From Xestospongia muta (Eukaryota; Porifera; Demospongiae; Haplosclerida; Petrosiidae): a stretch of 64,000 nt of DNA. Both the position numbers and the translations under genes were made by a program. The DNA is taken from positions 8,358,923 to 8,422,922 of the forward strand of contig OY848922.1 in assembly GCA_963693285.1 (NCBI GenBank). Direction: 5' to 3'. Under the pieces are notes generated by a model that was not told the DNA's origin, did not search any database, and saw only the letters and a program-made list of their open reading frames with translations. Positions 59,650 to 64,000 of this stretch are shown here, piece after piece (position 1 is the stretch's first letter; each line of letters opens with the position of its first letter).

Positions 59650-62600
59650 TTAGTAATCTTCATCATCCAGTAGTGATTCTCGTCTCATTACTACTGATAC
59701 CACACTCACTGAACTAGTTTCACATGATAAAGCAGGAGATCCAGGACGTATTAAAGGAATTTCTGCATCATCAGTAACAGGATCTGGTGGAGGCTTCTTA
59801 AAGACCCTCATGATTTTTGCAATTGGTTGTTTCAAACAAGATTTAGACAGATAGTCCCAGACATGATAGAGGATAATACCACAGAATATTACAAATGATA
59901 CTGATACTAAACCAACACTTAACAGTTGCCTTGAATTTGACTTTTCACAAGTTTGTACGTTCACATAAGCTATAATCATGAGATTAAGAAAAAAAGACAT
60001 CTCTAGACAAGCCAAAGGTAAATGTCGATATATTCCTTTTAAAAGGAAGTACATTGATATAATAACAAATAAAAGAGATGTTAACACATCCAAACTTATA
60101 GTAGCCTTAATATCTAGAGACACAACCAGTGCTAATATAACACGAACAAGTAGTAAAAATCCAGTCCAAAAACGACACTTGTCCTTATATGGACCTCCAT
60201 ATGCATCAAAGAAAGGCTTCATATACTTTTGGCAGCAACACATGTATTTTGATAGAGGTCCTTCAAATAATGGTATAGTAAGAAGATAGAAAGTGTATGG
60301 TACAATTAGTAAAATGAGTACAGCCACTGAGAACAGGAACAATGGTAGATGACAATAACCTCCTACATATAAGATATTAGCATCAATGTACCACCTCAAT
60401 AATGTCATATTATTATTACCATTACACTGAATATTAATGAAATAAAGGGTCTTGAAGACAGTACGTATCAGTTTGGTATAAGAGAGAAGGATCATAGTGG
60501 CTAGTACTGGAACTGCATGTGAGCCCACAAGTCGAACCACTTTGCTGGAATATTGTGATGATATTACAATGAGTATTAGTAGAAACCAAACATAGGCTGG
60601 AAAAATAAACTGTAGCCATGTCTTACTGCAAGAATCCATACCATCAATGAAACAAGTCTCAATACCCAGATCTAGATTGAGCCAGGAAATGAATTGACTA
60701 AGAACTTTCACAGGACCATTGGGAAAAAAAATGGGTTCATATATTTTGACAACGTTAGCATAGAATATAAGTCCATTGATTGTACCCACAGATACAGTTA
60801 AGTTTAAAGCAATGATAAAAGCTACCAGTGCTATACCAGCTAAAGCAAATGGAATGATAAGAGCTATGTAGTTATTAGTACATTGTCCACATTGATTGGA
60901 ACCTAACATGAGACTGAGTCCTTCACTACATTGTCCACAGAGTATGCCAGATCGATTGTAAAGACACTGTGGATCTGGAGAGGTGATTTTAAATTGAACT
61001 GTTCCATCATTGCAGTAATCAAAGGGGCAGTGAGGATAAACAATAAGACAGTCTGAGTCATTATTATAACCAATCCACATATCACCATCTCTAGTTATAA
61101 TTTGAGTGTTGATATCACAAGTTATTGAAGATGTATTTAATTCAGATCTACAACTGCAAGTATCATTTATTAATGGATAACCAATTGGACAGGACTCAAT
61201 ACTAATGTCGATGAATATAAAATAAGCTTCAGATGAAAATTCAGTGATAAAACCTTCAAGTGTTACACCGACGTTTGTTGTGTTCAATGAAGGGTTTGCT
61301 GTTAACTTGAAGGTTACATTGGTACAAGTTGCATTTAGTCTAGTATTGTCAGTTTGTACAGTAGATGATGAACTATCTAATGTTGTCAATTTTATAACAC
61401 CCTTTGTTAAACCATCTTTATTACCAACAATAGCTAGTGATATATTGACATTAATTCCAGGTATTGCTGTTATATTGATGTTTGTAATAGAGCAATTTTG
61501 TATGTTTGATTCACAAAAACACGCTTTGATAGGATCTGATGACACTACTGATAGACCTGTCTGTTGAGGGTAATAAAATTGGTGATCAAAGTCAAAGTTG
61601 ATACAATGAGAGAATATACCTCCATACAAGACATCACCAGATATATCAGCTGTATTGTTGACAAAATATAGTATCTTAGTATTAGTATCATAAAAAGGAA
61701 CATCTCTAAAGGAACAAAATTTCACAACGTTTTCACCAGCTAGTGACACAAATATTCCTCCACCTGACTCACTGGCATGATTATTGACAAATGATATGTT
61801 TGTGTTCGGCTTTAATAATAATTGGCAGAGTCCATATAAAGCAATACCTCCACCATTAATACCAGAATTGTTTACAAATGTACTATGTCCATCAAATGTT
61901 ATTATTGGGCTATTGATACTCACTAAACCAGTTGTGTTATGATTACTAATGTCAATTTGGCTAAAAACAACATTTTCAATGTTCACTAGAAACACAGCAG
62001 ATTGATACATGTTAAACATGTGTGGTACTTTATTGAATTGAAATGAAACATTTGTAAAACGAATGCTAGTTATTGAAAAAATTTGGGAAGCAAAGAAACC
62101 TGATCCAATGTATGCAGTATTGTTGTATATAGTGCAGTTATTAAACTCAGTACTACTACTTCCTTTTCGCGAATCAATGTACACTCCTCCTCCTTCATAA
62201 GAAGCAGTATTGTTGTATATAGTGCAATTACTAAACTCAATATTACCACTTCCTTTTTGCAAAGAAATGTAAACTCCTCCTCCTCTATTCCAAGCAGTAT
62301 TGTTGTATATAGTGCATTTACTAAACTCAGTTCTACCACTTCCTTTTTCCAACTCAATGTAAACTCCTCCTCCTTCTCCTCCATACTGAGCAGTATTGTT
62401 GTATATAGTGCAATTACTAAACTCAATACTACCACTTCCTTTTTGCAACTCAATGTAAACTCCTCCTCCATACTGAACAATATTATGTGAAAACTCACTA
62501 TTTTCAATGATTATCTCAACTTCAATTTCATTATCAAAATAATGCACCAAAGTCATACCACTTCCTATACCCAGTGTAAAATTTGATTTCACGATATTAA

Positions 62601-63237
62601 CTCTGGATAGTTTTTTAACCTGGTCATCATAGTAAATTAATGTATTGCCTACATCAGTCTTAAGATCTCCATTATTAGCAAATGTGGAATTGATGATTAA
62701 CACATCAAAACCATTGTAAAGAACTAGTCCAATATCAGAACTATTCTGGACTGATACCCATTCCAATGTCACATTATTGATGTCACCAAAGAATAAGCTA
62801 ACACCATTACTTCTAATCAAATTATATCCATAGTTTGTTATTGTTATTGATTTTAATACAACATCTGTGCTATTAGTAAATTTTATACCACCTCTGTTGT
62901 AATCACTACATCTTATTACTGAGGTAGATTGCATGACAGTCTCATGAAAGCCTTGTTCTATATGACCCAGTCCCTGTAGAGTTATATTACTTACACCACT
63001 GATCTCCAATATACCTTGTAGAAAATGAGTTCCCTCTAGGAAGTAAAAGATTGTGTCATCAGTGAAGTAAGATATATAATCAGCAATATAGTAGGAGAGG
63101 TTGTGACAAGGTAGGTCAGTATGAGGACAAGGTACTTCATTAGGATCTGCAGAGACATAATACTCAGAAGCAGTAACATATCCACTGTAGATATACAGTA
63201 TAACTGATGTTATATAATAGATATGACACCAGCTCAT
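59650..63237 (-). CDS. Parallel beta-helix ectodomain plus multi-pass membrane protein
   Basis: Single exon, 1195 aa, unusual in this intron-rich window. An N-terminal signal peptide (residues about 1-23) precedes right-handed beta-helix repeats (pectin-lyase-like), clearest at about 250-385 as five 29-31-residue repeats with NCTIYNNTA and GGGVYI. Many N-glycosylation sequons are present. A Cys-rich stretch (about 700-790, CGQCSEGLSL, CGQCTNNY) leads to about eight to ten hydrophobic helices (790-1150), with conserved-looking FFDAYGGPYKDKCRFW between two of them. The tail (about 1150-1195) is cytoplasmic and Ser/acidic-rich. It looks like a surface receptor, adhesion or channel-type protein; the family is not named here. 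The DNA repeats at 62110-62465 could expand or contract. A single exon could reflect retroposition or a lineage-specific family. Confidence 0.85.
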   Translation of the reverse strand: MSWCHIYYITSVILYIYSGYVTASEYYVSADPNEVPCPHTDLPCHNLSYYIADYISYFTDDTIFYFLEGTHFLQGILEISGVSNITLQGLGHIEQGFHETVMQSTSVIRCSDYNRGGIKFTNSTDVVLKSITITNYGYNLIRSNGVSLFFGDINNVTLEWVSVQNSSDIGLVLYNGFDVLIINSTFANNGDLKTDVGNTLIYYDDQVKKLSRVNIVKSNFTLGIGSGMTLVHYFDNEIEVEIIIENSEFSHNIVQYGGGVYIELQKGSGSIEFSNCTIYNNTAQYGGEGGGVYIELEKGSGRTEFSKCTIYNNTAWNRGGGVYISLQKGSGNIEFSNCTIYNNTASYEGGGVYIDSRKGSSSTEFNNCTIYNNTAYIGSGFFASQIFSITSIRFTNVSFQFNKVPHMFNMYQSAVFLVNIENVVFSQIDISNHNTTGLVSINSPIITFDGHSTFVNNSGINGGGIALYGLCQLLLKPNTNISFVNNHASESGGGIFVSLAGENVVKFCSFRDVPFYDTNTKILYFVNNTADISGDVLYGGIFSHCINFDFDHQFYYPQQTGLSVVSSDPIKACFCESNIQNCSITNINITAIPGINVNISLAIVGNKDGLTKGVIKLTTLDSSSSTVQTDNTRLNATCTNVTFKLTANPSLNTTNVGVTLEGFITEFSSEAYFIFIDISIESCPIGYPLINDTCSCRSELNTSSITCDINTQIITRDGDMWIGYNNDSDCLIVYPHCPFDYCNDGTVQFKITSPDPQCLYNRSGILCGQCSEGLSLMLGSNQCGQCTNNYIALIIPFALAGIALVAFIIALNLTVSVGTINGLIFYANVVKIYEPIFFPNGPVKVLSQFISWLNLDLGIETCFIDGMDSCSKTWLQFIFPAYVWFLLILIVISSQYSSKVVRLVGSHAVPVLATMILLSYTKLIRTVFKTLYFINIQCNGNNNMTLLRWYIDANILYVGGYCHLPLFLFSVAVLILLIVPYTFYLLTIPLFEGPLSKYMCCCQKYMKPFFDAYGGPYKDKCRFWTGFLLLVRVILALVVSLDIKATISLDVLTSLLFVIISMYFLLKGIYRHLPLACLEMSFFLNLMIIAYVNVQTCEKSNSRQLLSVGLVSVSFVIFCGIILYHVWDYLSKSCLKQPIAKIMRVFKKPPPDPVTDDAEIPLIRPGSPALSCETSSVSVVSVVMRRESLLDDEDY

Positions 63238-63465
63238 GACGGTAGCGTGTTAAACAGTAAAGACCAAATGAACAATAGAAAATTAATGTCAAACTGATGA
63301 AGAAACAAGATAATTTAAGTTGTATTTCTGCAGCCTTTTATAAACTGAAATATTACATGTTGACATCATTTCCTGTGAATACCATAGCAACTCATATAAT
63401 TTAGTATAAAATGAATGTAAGTAAATTACAAGATGTTACTATAGAATCTATCATAAATTGATGAA

Positions 63466-63697
63466 CATTGTAAAATTGATTTGTTGATTTAACCAATGTA
63501 TTGTTGTACAGGTTGTATGTAGCAAACTAATATGATGTGAAAATAGACATAACATTGTTTTTATTACTAATAAATATAATATTAATAATATTAGTAATCA
63601 AAACAGTGTTATGTTTACTTTCACATCATATTAAGTTTGCTACATACAACCTGTATAACAATATATTAGTTAAATTAACAAATCAAGTTTTACAGTG
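63466..63697. repeat. 232-bp near-perfect palindrome (foldback MITE-like)
   Basis: The two arms of about 110 bp are complementary over nearly their full length, centred near 63582. The ends read CATTGTAAAATTGATTTGTTG and, on the other strand, CACTGTAAAACTTGATTTGTTA. No clear target duplication. The terminal sequence resembles that near 36690-36718. Confidence 0.85.
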
Positions 63698-64000
63698 TAG
63701 TTATGATAATTATATGATTAGTGCTCGTACTTGAGGAAACACTTCTAAACTAAATAATGAATAGTCTACTAATAACTGCAATAGTTTCATAAGAATTGTA
63801 GTAGCCACAAATTAAGTACTATAATTATGACATCATTGGTGTAGTCTAATATTGTAACTATATATTAGCTATATAGTGAATGGTGTTTGTCCTTGTAAGT
63901 CCATAATAAATGATGTTAGTCAGTCACTATATATCAATCACATACTGTTATATTTTAAGAGGTACATTAGTAACACTACCTGTAGTAGAGATTAAATTCA
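63698..64000. other. Right edge, no gene recognised
   Basis: AT-rich sequence beyond the palindrome with no convincing exon. The far edge may enter an upstream or neighbouring gene that is not visible. Confidence 0.5.

Noticed and set aside
62070..62507. 145-codon minus-strand open frame with repeated LYTTILL
   Set aside because: Shadow frame of the beta-helix repeats of the real protein at 59650-63237.

Overview
This window is animal nuclear DNA: AT-rich, with genes split into many exons by mostly 45-100 bp GT-AG introns, very short intergenic gaps, and conserved metazoan proteins (EXOSC8, OSTC, PDSS1, NUDT21, NDUFA9, ACSL). Compact genes, death-fold/kinase chimeras and a large Kelch/kinase repertoire suggest a demosponge, close to Amphimedon (an inference, not proven here). 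Exon models were built by hand from GT-AG sites, frame continuity and resemblance to known families. Each model given with a full exon list adds up to a multiple of three with no internal stop. No transcript evidence was available.

Layout. 1-8.9 kb: a tandem duplication. Each unit holds a minus-strand Kelch / coiled-coil / TKL-kinase gene, a CDK C-terminal remnant and the 3' part of EXOSC8. The right unit is complete; the left runs off the window. 8-18 kb: a dense housekeeping block (EXOSC8, a two-domain DsbA/HCCA-isomerase-like protein, a brambleberry-like nuclear fusion protein, OSTC, PDSS1). 18-26.8 kb: three tandem units of about 3.6 kb, each with a secreted DsbA-like gene; two units also carry a GC-rich, hairpin-rich repeat. 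28.4-34.3 kb: a complete CACTA/EnSpm DNA transposon with CACTG ends, a TAT target duplication, a TNP2-type transposase and a second ORF. 34.3-42.2 kb: two chimeric kinase genes. One is Death / two CARD-like domains / novel domain / UBAN-like coiled coil / TKL kinase. The other is a VAP-type MSP domain / UBAN-like coiled coil / TKL kinase. 43-53.5 kb: NUDT21, NDUFA9, a DPY30-motif protein and an ACSL. 53.7-58.4 kb: a NEMO/optineurin-like ubiquitin-binding scaffold. 59.6-63.2 kb: a single-exon beta-helix plus multi-pass membrane protein.

The most interesting system is the 34-58 kb neighbourhood. A NEMO/optineurin-like scaffold lies near two kinase genes that carry recognisably the same coiled-coil/UBAN cassette, cut by introns at the same positions and phases. 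In one, the cassette links death-fold domains to a RIPK-like kinase; in the other it links a VAP (ER contact-site) domain to a kinase. This looks like local exon shuffling that built a ubiquitin-responsive kinase family. The Kelch kinases at the left edge share the kinase part and the HWVV linker.

Other recurring themes are a 58-bp minisatellite in many introns, long CT tracts used as the polypyrimidine tract of several introns, head-to-head gene pairs only 53-84 bp apart, a CACGCCC-type motif near starts, foldback elements, and 5S-rRNA-like and tRNA-like fragments.
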